From Thermoplasmata archaeon (GTDB lineage: Archaea > Thermoplasmatota > Thermoplasmata > Thermoplasmatales > Thermoplasmataceae), in NCBI GenBank assembly GCA_021797355.1, contig JAJZZX010000003.1, positions 1-64,000 on the forward strand: a DNA stretch of 64,000 nt, given 5' to 3'. This document shows positions 52,234 through 60,794 of the stretch, one piece after another. Positions within the stretch are counted from its first letter, which is position 1. Every line of letters starts with the position of its first letter. The notes under the pieces are model-generated. The model searched no databases and was not told the origin of the DNA. It saw nothing but the letters and a program-made list of their open reading frames with translations. A program made the position numbers and the translations under genes.

Positions 52234-53229
52234 ATGACAACAGGCAGGAGGATATTTGTTTTGCTGGCTGGCTGCACGGGCCTGTCAATGGTTCCTGGCA
52301 TAACGGCTGCTGGTGCTTCGCCAGATCTCACATTCCTTACCCCAGTAGTGGACTCAGAGATAATCAGTTCAGGGCAGGTGATGAGCATGAATGATCCCCC
52401 GATGACACCAGATGGCATCCCCACGCCCGCAATAATCACATCTGCTTCACTCTCAATTGCTGGTGTTCCGGCACTAATCGTAAACGCGGGGCTCAGGGAG
52501 AGGCCCATGGTTCCATATATTGAGACGGGCCTTGAACCTGCCATTGATCCCAGGGCCGGAATAGCACTGCCCATGATCCAGAAGGCCCTTTCATATGGCA
52601 GGACCCTGGGGAATTTCCTTGGCAGCATCGCTGATGATGTATTTCTTGCGGAGAGTATTCCCGGGGGGACAACGACTGCATACCTCGTACTCAGGGCAAT
52701 GGGCTACAGCCTTTCAACAAGCAGCAGCATGCAAGCCGGGCCTGATAACATGAAGGATGAAATCTGGGATTCTCTTGGACAAGACAGGAACTTTCAGAAG
52801 AATCCAATGGGCGCAGTGGAAAGCTTCGGTGATTACATGATGGCCCTGGCGCTGGGGATCAGCAGGGGCATGAACAGGGGCTTCCTGCATTATTGCGGAG
52901 GAACACAGATGGCAACAGTCTACAGGCTGGACAGGCTGATAAACAACCCAAATGGTCCCAGGGAAGTGATCACAACGGGATGGGTAATGGACCACCGCCC
53001 TGAGACCATGAAGAAGCTTGCTGGATCAGCCATAAGGAGGGTAGACATAACTTTCAGGGATTCGCAGTTCCTTGGCCTCAGGAAGTACGACGAGGGGCAT
53101 GTCAGGGAGGGAGCAGGAATGGGAGCGGCATATTATCTCGCTTCTGAGGCAGCAAAAAGAGAACAGATCATGGATTCAATCGGCGGTCTTTACGCCCAGC
53201 TTGGCAAACCGCCCATCAGGAACAGCTAG
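52234..53229 (+). CDS. cobT: Archaeal nicotinate-nucleotide phosphoribosyltransferase CobT
   Basis: A 331-residue protein of the archaeal CobT/UPF0284 family, which activates the lower-ligand base as alpha-ribazole phosphate. VLLAGCTGLSMVPGITAAGASPDLT, ESIPGGTTTAYLVLRAMGY and HYCGGTQMATVYRL are the family's strongest blocks. It ends the cobD-cbiB-cobT operon. The lower base used in this archaeon is not visible from sequence. Confidence 0.85.
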   Translation: MTTGRRIFVLLAGCTGLSMVPGITAAGASPDLTFLTPVVDSEIISSGQVMSMNDPPMTPDGIPTPAIITSASLSIAGVPALIVNAGLRERPMVPYIETGLEPAIDPRAGIALPMIQKALSYGRTLGNFLGSIADDVFLAESIPGGTTTAYLVLRAMGYSLSTSSSMQAGPDNMKDEIWDSLGQDRNFQKNPMGAVESFGDYMMALALGISRGMNRGFLHYCGGTQMATVYRLDRLINNPNGPREVITTGWVMDHRPETMKKLAGSAIRRVDITFRDSQFLGLRKYDEGHVREGAGMGAAYYLASEAAKREQIMDSIGGLYAQLGKPPIRNS

Positions 53230-53268
53230 CCTTATCTGATGGTAATGCAGCCCGCAAACAGGAAAACA

Positions 53269-53277
53269 TTTTATAAG
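53269..53277 (+). promoter_or_regulatory. TATA box of the SRP RNA gene
   Basis: TTTTATAAG is centred 24 bases before the expected 5' end of the SRP RNA (53297), the standard archaeal spacing; an A-rich stretch just upstream (GGAAAACA) suits a BRE. Confidence 0.6.
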
Positions 53278-53296
53278 CGCTTTGGGATTGCATTTT

Positions 53297-53600
53297 GCCG
53301 GACTTGGCCGGGAAGCCAGGCACTTCCTGTTACCCGAAGTCTACATGCGGGGGCGACAGCCGGGCGAGGTCAACCAGACTTCTGTCAGGCCCTGTGGAGT
53401 CAGTGAAATTCTGTCCTCTCGGATCGAAGGTTGGCGGATCACAGATCGAAGGAACTGTGGTCTACCATCTGCCAGGAGAATCCGCCAGGACCGGAAGGGA
53501 GCAACGGTATCCTGGACTCTTGATGCTGAGGGGGTGCGGGATCGAGAGGAAGCAGGGGGCACCTGGCAGGACATCTGGCCCGAACCCGGTGTGTCCGGTA
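53297..53600 (+). ncRNA. 7S signal recognition particle RNA
   Basis: About 304 bases. The ends pair (CCGGAC near 53298 with GTCCGG near 53593) as SRP helix 1. Helix 8 is unmistakable at 53485-53515: CCAGGA, then CCGGAAGGGAGCAACGG, then TCCTGG, with the SRP54-binding loop. Helix 6 (CACAG at 53440, loop GAAG, CTGTG) precedes it. A TATA box (TTTTATAAG, 53269-53277) lies 25 bases upstream, and TTTTTCTTATT follows as terminator. Frames here are not genes. Confidence 0.92.
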
Positions 53601-53723
53601 TTTTTCTTATTCCAAAGCCTATGCGTTTTTTCTGCAGCAATATACTGCAAATGCTAAGGCATGCTATTACCATTTATTTAGTAATAACTCAAAGACTTAA
53701 ATAAATGCCAGCGATATCAGCAT

Positions 53724-55100
53724 GTGTTTGATGATATTGATGCCAGCCCTCTTGGCAGATTTCACTTCAGGAACATAATCGTAAATGGAATGGGTGTCTT
53801 CTCCGATTCTTACAATCTATATGCGTTCTCCCTTGTTTATTACACAGCCATACAGTACCTAAGCATGAACAGGGCCCAGGTTTCCGTTGTCACTGCAGCC
53901 TCATACTATGGGGCGGCACTTGGGGCACTGCTTTTTGGGGTGCTTGCTGACAGAATTGGGAGAAAACCCATGTACGGCATAGATCTCGCACTCATATTCA
54001 TTGGGTCACTGACACAGCTGTTCATATTCAATTTCTCATCCCTCTTTGTATCCAGGTTTGTGATGGGCTTTGGTATAGGCGGTGACTACGTGATGTCCCC
54101 CGTAATAATGGCAGAGAACTCCAACGTAAGGGACCGGGGAAAACTCATGGCAACAACATTCTCCATAATGTTCCTCTTGGGGGCTACACTTGCGGCATTC
54201 GTCCTTCAGGTAGGTTCAGGGCTTCTGCCAGCTGCAATATCATGGAGGGTGGTTCTGGCATTTGGGTCAGTGCCCGCCCTCTTTGTCATATATTACCGCA
54301 GGAAGATACCGGAGACTGAAAGATTCATGGTACGCGTAAGGGGAAAAGCTCCACAGCCCGCATCACAAGATGGGCATAGTGACGTGGTCTCTCCAGGAAA
54401 AGACACTGTGCCATTCAGAAGCAGATTACGCAGGTCAATGCCTCTGATTCTTGCTGGCTCAGTCCTCTGGGTTCTCTACGATACCTATTCCAGCACCTTC
54501 ACCATATACGGACCCATAACAATAGCTGCCAATCTGGGGCTCTCCGCGGTTGGATTCACCTACGCTGCAGTATTTCTTGCAGGAATTCCAGGGACACTTC
54601 TGTCACTATTCTTAATTGACAGGGTGGGGCGCAGGAAGCTTGTTACTGTAGGCTATGCTGGGGTGTTTCTTGCCCTTGTTCTGTTTGCCATGCTTGAACT
54701 GAACCCTTCGATCCTAGGCCTTCCAGGCGCTGACAGGCTTGCATCTGGACTTGTGGGCATTGCCGCCTTGGCAGGATTCGTATTCTACCTCCTCAACTAT
54801 CTTTTCTCATCCCTGGGTCCGGGCACCATAATAGGCGGCACCATACTTGTACCCGAGGTTATACCTACAAAGGTGAGGGCAAGCGGCCAGGCCATAAATG
54901 TATCCATAGACAGGTTTGCCTCAGCTCTTGCCATAACCTCTTTCCCAACCTTGCTGCTTGCATTCGGCCTTGGCTACATAGTTCTGGTCTATGCAGCCAT
55001 TGCAATAATCTCCAGTGCAATAGTGCTGACTGCATTTCCCGAATCAAGAGGGAGGAATCTTGAGGAGGTATCAAAAGAAGTATCTTCACCGGAAAGCTGA
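53724..55100 (+). CDS. MFS transporter, phosphate/sugar symporter type
   Basis: A 458-residue MFS permease. GVLADRIGRKPMYGIDLAL and the repeated DRVGRRKLVTVGYAG loops, and GFGIGGDYVMSPVIMAEN, place it in the PHS/SP-like group that carries phosphate, sugars or organic acids with protons. The start is GTG 53724, about 24 bases after a TATA-like CTTAAATAAA, so probably leaderless. It stands alone after the SRP RNA. Confidence 0.82.
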   Translation: MFDDIDASPLGRFHFRNIIVNGMGVFSDSYNLYAFSLVYYTAIQYLSMNRAQVSVVTAASYYGAALGALLFGVLADRIGRKPMYGIDLALIFIGSLTQLFIFNFSSLFVSRFVMGFGIGGDYVMSPVIMAENSNVRDRGKLMATTFSIMFLLGATLAAFVLQVGSGLLPAAISWRVVLAFGSVPALFVIYYRRKIPETERFMVRVRGKAPQPASQDGHSDVVSPGKDTVPFRSRLRRSMPLILAGSVLWVLYDTYSSTFTIYGPITIAANLGLSAVGFTYAAVFLAGIPGTLLSLFLIDRVGRRKLVTVGYAGVFLALVLFAMLELNPSILGLPGADRLASGLVGIAALAGFVFYLLNYLFSSLGPGTIIGGTILVPEVIPTKVRASGQAINVSIDRFASALAITSFPTLLLAFGLGYIVLVYAAIAIISSAIVLTAFPESRGRNLEEVSKEVSSPES

Positions 55101-55159
55101 CCGGTTTTAACGCGGAACAAGACATCAAAAGAGCATAAATTGCAATCCGGGAAACTATC

Positions 55160-55174
55160 TATCGGTATTCGATA
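55160..55174. promoter_or_regulatory. Upstream palindrome of the padR promoter
   Basis: TATCG-GTATT-CGATA is an inverted repeat with 5-base arms, just upstream of the TATA region of the PadR gene. With the second palindrome it forms a probable double operator. Confidence 0.5.
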
Positions 55175-55180
55175 AGTATA

Positions 55181-55199
55181 TATATCGATTATCGATATA
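55181..55199. promoter_or_regulatory. 19-base palindrome at the padR promoter
   Basis: TATATCGAT-T-ATCGATATA is a perfect inverted repeat (9-base arms around one base) that overlaps the TATATATA box, 15 bases before the padR ATG. The core ATATCGA/TCGATAT half-sites repeat those of the neighbouring palindrome. Autorepression by the PadR protein is the likely use. Confidence 0.65.
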
Positions 55200-55213
55200 C
55201 ATTAGGTGATAAA

Positions 55214-55693
55214 ATGCATGGTGGAATGCACGGACGCATGCACATGATGGGCGACGATGACATGGCAATGGGAATGAGAGGGCGCGGCATGTTTGGAGGA
55301 CTTAGGAATCTTGTCCTTAACCTTCTTGACGAGAAGCCGCTTCGCGGTTCGGAACTAATCGACGAGATAGGCCAGAGGACAATGGGTTGGTGGAAGCCAA
55401 GCCCTGGATCGATATATCCTCTTCTCGCCAAACTCGAGTCTGATGGTTACACAAAGAAGAACCAGGAAGGAAAGTATGAACTGACTGATCTCGGAAAAAA
55501 TGAGGTGAGCGTTAGGAAGAATGTGATGAGAAGCTTCTCACCCTTTGCCAGACCCTCCTCCGTGGACGATATGATTTCTGAGATGGAATCCTACGTGGAC
55601 TATTTCACGGATCTGGGAAAGGAGATGGAAAAGTATAGTGCGAGGCTTGAGAAGCTCAGGGAGAAGCTGGAAAAGATCACCTCTTCCAGGTGA
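55214..55693 (+). CDS. PadR-family repressor with His/Met-rich N-terminus
   Basis: A 159-residue PadR regulator. Residues 30-100 are the winged helix (LDEKPLRGSELIDEI, KPSPGSIYPLLAKLESDGYT); the last 40 residues are a long coiled coil (KYSARLEKLREKLEKI). Residues 1-28 are unusual: about eight Met, four His and a DDD patch (MHGGMHGRMHMMGDDDMAMG), which could bind Cu, Ni or another metal. Ribosome site AGGTGAT. The drug/metabolite transporter gene that overlaps its stop is the likely target. Confidence 0.82.
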   Translation: MHGGMHGRMHMMGDDDMAMGMRGRGMFGGLRNLVLNLLDEKPLRGSELIDEIGQRTMGWWKPSPGSIYPLLAKLESDGYTKKNQEGKYELTDLGKNEVSVRKNVMRSFSPFARPSSVDDMISEMESYVDYFTDLGKEMEKYSARLEKLREKLEKITSSR

Positions 55694-56673
55694 TTTTCCA
55701 GAAAATTAAAATTCTATTTTTTTCTTACCCTTTCTTGCGGTTTCCAGGACTTCACAACAGAAAGGGCATATTCCTTGCTCTTGCAGCAAATATTCTCTGG
55801 GGTACAACTTTTGTTGTTTCACAGGTTGCTCTTTCGTATGTGAATCCATATGATCTAGTGTTCCTCCGATCCCTTGTAGGGACAATTATCATCCTAGCAA
55901 TATTCATTTTCACGCCCCAGTTGAGGCATATGGCATTTCTGGAGCTTATGCGGCTCCGCATCTGGATACTATCCATACTCTATGCTGTTGGCTTTCTGCT
56001 TCAGTATCTCGGGCAGGACTATTCGGACGCATCAAACGCCACAATGCTTGCCAACCTTGCACCCGTATTTATCCCGATAATGGCAGCACTCTTCCTGCGA
56101 GATAGAATAACCAGGCTTGGCATCCTTGTCATGGTAATGGGCGGTTCCGGGCTTGGGCTGATGTCGCTGGGCAGCCTTCATCTCAATCCTGATGAGATCC
56201 TGGGAGATGCCCTTCTTATTGGGACCTCATTATCATACTCACTATTCATTGTGCTCAGCAAGAGGTACAGGGCAAGCGGCCTAGAATCATCGTTCCTTGT
56301 AATAATATTGGTGACATTGATGCTTTTGCCCCAAGCCATATTCCTCGGGCATCTGGGCCCTGGTTCGTTCGACATTCCAATACGAGCACTCATTGACATT
56401 ATATGGCTGGGGGCAACAGGTACAGTCATTGCACTGGCACTTTATCTCAGGGCACTGCGGTCAATAAATGCAACAGCCTCCGGCATATTTCTCCTGCTTC
56501 AGCTCGTCTTCGGGCTCGTGCTTGCTTTCCTTATGCTGGGAGAAAGGCTGAGCCTGCTTCAGATGCTTGGGGCTGCACTGATCCTGTCTGCCATCGTGGC
56601 GATATCCTTTGACGGGTCCGGGCGCAGTGAAGGTGAGCTGCAGGATAAATCAACCTTTCCCGAGGTAAGGTGA
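55690..56673 (+). CDS. EamA/DMT-family transporter
   Basis: A 327-residue transporter with ten helices in two EamA repeats (ANILWGTTFVVSQVALSYVN and DALLIGTSLSYSLFIVLSKR are the repeat starts). The GTG at 55690 overlaps the padR TGA; an internal start after LHNRKG is possible because the first 25 residues are poorly conserved-looking. Efflux of amino acids, nucleosides or drugs is typical. It is co-transcribed with the PadR repressor. The 3' end overlaps the convergent gene by 24 bases. Confidence 0.82.
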   Translation: MIFQKIKILFFSYPFLRFPGLHNRKGIFLALAANILWGTTFVVSQVALSYVNPYDLVFLRSLVGTIIILAIFIFTPQLRHMAFLELMRLRIWILSILYAVGFLLQYLGQDYSDASNATMLANLAPVFIPIMAALFLRDRITRLGILVMVMGGSGLGLMSLGSLHLNPDEILGDALLIGTSLSYSLFIVLSKRYRASGLESSFLVIILVTLMLLPQAIFLGHLGPGSFDIPIRALIDIIWLGATGTVIALALYLRALRSINATASGIFLLLQLVFGLVLAFLMLGERLSLLQMLGAALILSAIVAISFDGSGRSEGELQDKSTFPEVR

Positions 56674-57582
56674 AAATTTTCTCATGAGCATATTTTCGAT
56701 TTCAGGAAGACTGGCCTGGAACTGGGCTGCAATGCCGGGAGTGGCAGACACCGTCAGTATGGTTCCGTTTGCATTTTCCTGTGCCACAAGCGGACCAGTG
56801 CCATGCATTCCAACTACAGTCCAGCCTCCAATCCTTGAAAGTTTCTCTAGAAAGCCGCTTCCCTTCCTGAGCCTATAGTATGGATATCTGATTTCAATGT
56901 TCTCTGATGCAAATTCTAACCATGCAACATCCATGTACTGGTCCCTCTGAAACAGAGCAATGCCATGCCCTCCTTCCCCTAGTCTGAGGACTCCTAATCC
57001 TGAAGCCTTCAGCATAACATCCCCGAACCTCAAAGCCTCACCGTGTGGTGATAAGGTCCAGTGTAGCCTCCGGATTCTCTCCTCCTCGTACCACTGGGCA
57101 GGGTTGCCCCTTGCGAAAAATGATCTCTCTGGGAACTGCAGATTCGCTACCTTTCCCGCCACCTGTCCTGCCGGTACGAGGTGATCAGCGGCCAGCGACC
57201 GGAAGATTTCGTGTGATATGCTGCCTGCACCCTCGATCTCGATTTCAGTTCCATGTGAATATATGGATGCGGCGATGTTCCCCCGGTAGTTAAGTCCTGT
57301 GTAGATTTGGTATGCACCTTCCATTGAAAACTCAACAGGTGAATAGGCGTCAGCAAAGCTGCTCATCAGTGCCTTCGGGAATCCAGTAAAGAACCAGTCC
57401 ATGAAGAATTGCTTCACCCTGAACCTGTGGCCGAGGAAGTGAACCAGGTACCTCAATGTGGGCCAGCGGGAATCGGCAGTCCTGATGCTGATTTCTTCGG
57501 AGGCAAGATCCCATGGTATGTATGGTATGAAGGGCAGTTCAAATTCATCGATCCTTGAGAAATCATTTAGGCTTACAATCAT
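56650..57582 (-). CDS. Unknown protein coupled to the HerA/VirD4-like ATPase
   Basis: A 310-residue soluble protein of unknown family. It has mixed alpha/beta character, with many aromatic residues (YIPWDLASEE, RVKQFFMDWFF) and a likely beta-rich middle (SFFARGNPAQWYEEERIRRL, then FGDVMLKASGLGVLRLGEGG). I chose ATG 57582, which overlaps the TGA of the ATPase gene (ATGA); the frame is open to 57633. Strict coupling suggests a subunit or regulator of the ATPase. No NurA nuclease motif is seen. Confidence 0.6.
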   Translation of the reverse strand: MIVSLNDFSRIDEFELPFIPYIPWDLASEEISIRTADSRWPTLRYLVHFLGHRFRVKQFFMDWFFTGFPKALMSSFADAYSPVEFSMEGAYQIYTGLNYRGNIAASIYSHGTEIEIEGAGSISHEIFRSLAADHLVPAGQVAGKVANLQFPERSFFARGNPAQWYEEERIRRLHWTLSPHGEALRFGDVMLKASGLGVLRLGEGGHGIALFQRDQYMDVAWLEFASENIEIRYPYYRLRKGSGFLEKLSRIGGWTVVGMHGTGPLVAQENANGTILTVSATPGIAAQFQASLPEIENMLMRKFSPYLGKG

Positions 57583-59492
57583 GGCCTGACACCGAACACC
57601 TTCATTATGTCTATGCTTCCGTCGCTGCTGCACATTCCTGCGATTCTGGAGGCATTCGCCTCGCCGAACATGCTGATCACCTCCCTCGCGTTCACAGACA
57701 CATGTCCGGAACAGTACCTTTCATAAAGGAAAACCCTCATCTGTGGGTTGGGAAGCCCTTTCAGGGTCAAGATGAAGCTTCCTGTTTCCAGATGCCCGTG
57801 GATCAGTGATCTGAGCTTCCCGGAAGCGAAGAACCTGAATTTTTCACTGTATTCTATTATGCTTATCTCGCGGAGAGCCGATATTAGATCGTACTGCCTC
57901 TGTTCGGCTTTCTGGGCAGCTGCCGTTAGCAAGCGCCTGAAAAATTCGCCTGAATGCCCTGGCGGGACAACAAAGATTATCCTGTATCCGGCGTAGTTGA
58001 TCACCTTGTTAATAACCCTCCCGAAAGCCACTAGATCTGAGACCTCAACCTCAACTATGAATTTCAGTGGACCAGATTCTGCAACGCAGTCAGGTATGCC
58101 CCCCTCAATCCTGCTTCCGGCAGTCACTGTCATTCCATGCTTTGTCAGGTAGTCGCATATCTTTGTTACCAGGTATTCATGAAGATCAATGGCCTTGTTA
58201 TCACTCTCAAGGTGCAGCTCATTGCCATAATGCATTACAGATCTCTCTTTTACAGCCTCAATGTCAGCATCCGCAGTAACTTCAGGCATTTCAGGCACGA
58301 AGGAAAGCGGCCCATGGCTCCCCTCACCATCCCGGGACCAGATGACGCACCTATGGAACCCCTGCGAGGTCAGCACGTCAGTGAGCTTTGATGCCAGAGG
58401 ATCAGGAAAGAACGCTGAGGAAATTGCCTTGGCCTCCTCCCTTGGCAGTGAGAAAGAAAAGAAGCACCCAGGATTAGATATTAGATTCTCCGCCATATAA
58501 GATTTCGCAGATGATGCGAACTGGGTGGCGAGTATCATCCTGATATTGTATTTTCTTCCTTCTCGCAGAATTCTGTCCATAATGTTCTCTGGAAGAAGCT
58601 GGGCCTCGTCTACCACTATGTACAGCGGAACGCTCGAATCGCCACCCGTTAGCCTGTATCCCCAGGCTTTCAGTATCATAAGTATGGAGATGATGCCATA
58701 GGTCTCCTCTGAAACAGACCCTTTCCATATTTCTGGCACGATGAGATTCCCAGCAGATGAAAAGATAGTGGAGAAATCCGCTGAATCAGACTGCCCAGAA
58801 ACAATGTTCCTGATACCTGCATCAGTAATCAGGGGGAGGAGTTTGTTGATGGAGCTTGCAACGTACTGGTTCCAGCCTTTCCAGTCCGCCATGGCCATTT
58901 TAAGGAAGGCTGAAAGCTGGGGAGAAGGCACCTTTCCGGCAAACCTCCTCATCTTGCCGCTGTCAAGTAGCATATCCAGCAGATCGGACAGCCTTGTCTC
59001 TTCCGATGCCCGGATCAACGATGACAGTAGGGATGAGAAAATGACCTCAAGCCTCGGTCCCCATGTGCCCTGGGAAAAGACCCCGTTGGAGGAGAATGCG
59101 TCCCTAACCCATCCGCTGTAGAACTCCGGATTTGATCTTGATCCATGGAGCGGGTTCATTGTGATGGCCCATTCCCTGCCGTCCAAGGTCACAGGACGTG
59201 ACGGAATCACTATTGCATCATTGGGGAACTGTGAAATCATCCATCTGGCAAGATCACCGTGGGGATCAAGGATGAGCACAGAACACTTTCCAGAACTGGC
59301 AAGATTCTTTCCTAGTATCTTCAGAAGGCTTGACTTGCCGCTTCCTGTCCTGCCCAGGATCACGCTGTGTGTTGAGAGCATCTTGTCGTCAACTGAAACC
59401 TCCCTGCCGGTAAATGTCCTGCCAATGGGCCTGCCTGCCCGGGAAAGGAACGCATCCACCGAATGCGATATTAACGGTTCCCTTCTGTACAT
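57579..59492 (-). CDS. HerA/VirD4-like ATPase with C-terminal nuclease-like domain
   Basis: A 637-residue FtsK/HerA-superfamily ATPase. Walker A is GRTGSGKS (47-54), LILDPHGDLARW (73-84) is the conserved DNA-pump strand, Walker B VVDEAQ (293-298) and LATQ (321-324) the Q motif. Residues about 433-530 look like a PD-(D/E)xK nuclease fold: GIPDCVAES, then KFIVEVEVSD. It has no membrane segment. This set fits the TraG/VirD4 or HerA group that moves DNA through membranes or repairs it. The partner gene overlaps its end. Confidence 0.72.
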   Translation of the reverse strand: MYRREPLISHSVDAFLSRAGRPIGRTFTGREVSVDDKMLSTHSVILGRTGSGKSSLLKILGKNLASSGKCSVLILDPHGDLARWMISQFPNDAIVIPSRPVTLDGREWAITMNPLHGSRSNPEFYSGWVRDAFSSNGVFSQGTWGPRLEVIFSSLLSSLIRASEETRLSDLLDMLLDSGKMRRFAGKVPSPQLSAFLKMAMADWKGWNQYVASSINKLLPLITDAGIRNIVSGQSDSADFSTIFSSAGNLIVPEIWKGSVSEETYGIISILMILKAWGYRLTGGDSSVPLYIVVDEAQLLPENIMDRILREGRKYNIRMILATQFASSAKSYMAENLISNPGCFFSFSLPREEAKAISSAFFPDPLASKLTDVLTSQGFHRCVIWSRDGEGSHGPLSFVPEMPEVTADADIEAVKERSVMHYGNELHLESDNKAIDLHEYLVTKICDYLTKHGMTVTAGSRIEGGIPDCVAESGPLKFIVEVEVSDLVAFGRVINKVINYAGYRIIFVVPPGHSGEFFRRLLTAAAQKAEQRQYDLISALREISIIEYSEKFRFFASGKLRSLIHGHLETGSFILTLKGLPNPQMRVFLYERYCSGHVSVNAREVISMFGEANASRIAGMCSSDGSIDIMKVFGVRP

Positions 59493-59497
59493 CAGGA

Positions 59498-60337
59498 TCA
59501 GCTGGAATCAGCTACTATTGTGTGTCTCAGGGTACCAATTCCGCTTACGGTTATCTCAACGGTATCACCAGGGTTCAGGTATTCCTTGGATCCATATTCT
59601 GCCACGCCAGATGGTGTCCCTGTGGATATAAGGTCTCCGGGATCAAGCGTAATTGCCATGGAAAGCCTGGAAATTAGCCTCGCTGGCCCAAATATCATGT
59701 CATCCGTATCTCCGTTCTGCCTAAGTTTTCCGTTGACGTAGGTCTGAATTGTCGCATGAAACGGTTCAATCTCCTTCTTTGGGACAATCCACGGTCCCAT
59801 TGGTAGGGCAGCATCAGCATTCTTTCCCAGGACCCAGTCTTTCCCGTATACTGGATGCCCGGAATTCTGGTAATCGCGAAGGCTGACATCATCTACTATG
59901 GTGTAGCCGAAGACATGATCCATAGCATTTTCCTCACGTATATATTTGCCGCGCTTTCCAATGATGATACCGATCTCACCTTCGTAATCCATTCTCTGTA
60001 TGCCCCTTGGCTTCACAACCTCGCCGCCATGGGGAACAAGCGTGTGGGAAAATTTGGTGAAGAAATATGGCTCATCAAGCTTAGGCATGGATGTTTCCGA
60101 TGAATGGCTCCTAAAATTCACGGCTGGAAGGAACATCTTTCCAGGCACAAGAGGAACGCAGTACCTGTACTTCCCGGAAATCTCCGCCCGATCAGCGTTC
60201 AGAAGGTTATCCCAATTCCTTATTGCATCAACAGGATCGACCGGCTTGCTGTCAGGATCAACAAACCTGTATAGACGTCCCTTTTCCTGCACTGCCACCT
60301 CTCTCTTTCCTCCTATCTCCACTGTCAGCAGATTCAT
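59498..60337 (-). CDS. Fumarylacetoacetate hydrolase family protein
   Basis: A 279-residue FAH-family hydrolase/decarboxylase. MDYEGEIGIIIGKRGK (metal-binding Glu), FGYTIVDDVSLRDYQ (DD) and GKNADAALPMGPWIV are the catalytic blocks, and ISTGTPSGVAEYG closes the site. Related archaeal enzymes act on 2-keto-3-deoxy sugar acids or oxaloacetate-like diketones, which would fit non-phosphorylative sugar breakdown. It ends 6 bases before the ATPase gene starts; co-transcription is possible but a functional link is not evident. Confidence 0.82.
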   Translation of the reverse strand: MNLLTVEIGGKREVAVQEKGRLYRFVDPDSKPVDPVDAIRNWDNLLNADRAEISGKYRYCVPLVPGKMFLPAVNFRSHSSETSMPKLDEPYFFTKFSHTLVPHGGEVVKPRGIQRMDYEGEIGIIIGKRGKYIREENAMDHVFGYTIVDDVSLRDYQNSGHPVYGKDWVLGKNADAALPMGPWIVPKKEIEPFHATIQTYVNGKLRQNGDTDDMIFGPARLISRLSMAITLDPGDLISTGTPSGVAEYGSKEYLNPGDTVEITVSGIGTLRHTIVADSS

Positions 60338-60352
60338 GCAGGAATATGCGCT

Positions 60353-60703
60353 TCAGAAATATCTGAATGTCGATCTGTCAAGGACATCAACAAACTCCCT
60401 GGCCAATTTTGGGTGGACATCAGGCTCTATGGTTACCGAATCCCACGAAATCTCTATCCTGCAGGCAGAATTTCCGCTTATGCCGGTTACAGCCACTGCA
60501 AGGCTTTTCAGGCGATCAATTTCATCACTGTCCGGGAATTCGTTTTTTCTGTGGCCCTCCATCGTGTCCAGATCATCGATGACGAAGCATGAATCGTATT
60601 CAATTCTGTACCTGTCTATAAGAAATGTCCTCATGTTCTTCTTATGGAAAAGCTGAGCCAGGTAGACAACAAGATCAGAATAATCGCCGTCTGTGAGTTT
60701 CAT
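60353..60703 (-). CDS. Hypothetical protein
   Basis: A 116-residue alpha/beta protein (MKLTDGDYSDLVVYLAQLFH, YDSCFVIDDLDTMEG, RIEISWDSVTIEPDVHPKLA). Family not recognised. ATG 60703 is used; the frame is open to 60901 but the extension runs antisense through the promoter and start of the MFS gene. It lies 15 bases before the FAH gene on the same strand and may share its mRNA. Confidence 0.55.
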   Translation of the reverse strand: MKLTDGDYSDLVVYLAQLFHKKNMRTFLIDRYRIEYDSCFVIDDLDTMEGHRKNEFPDSDEIDRLKSLAVAVTGISGNSACRIEISWDSVTIEPDVHPKLAREFVDVLDRSTFRYF

Positions 60704-60794
60704 CTCTCTATCCTCATAAGGACAAGTAGTTAAGGCTTTTCGATCCGCATAAACAGCACAGAAATCATATTTAATGATAGATTTATCAAACCTA

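Noticed and set aside
53282-53704. Several ORFs of 60-140 codons on both strands
   Set aside because: They lie inside the SRP RNA gene, whose helix 8 and end pairing are clear; the frames are by-products of its GC-rich structure.
57571-57633. Longer start for the ATPase partner protein
   Set aside because: The extension MQQRRKHRHN lies wholly within the ATPase gene; the ATGA overlap at 57582 is the normal coupling form.
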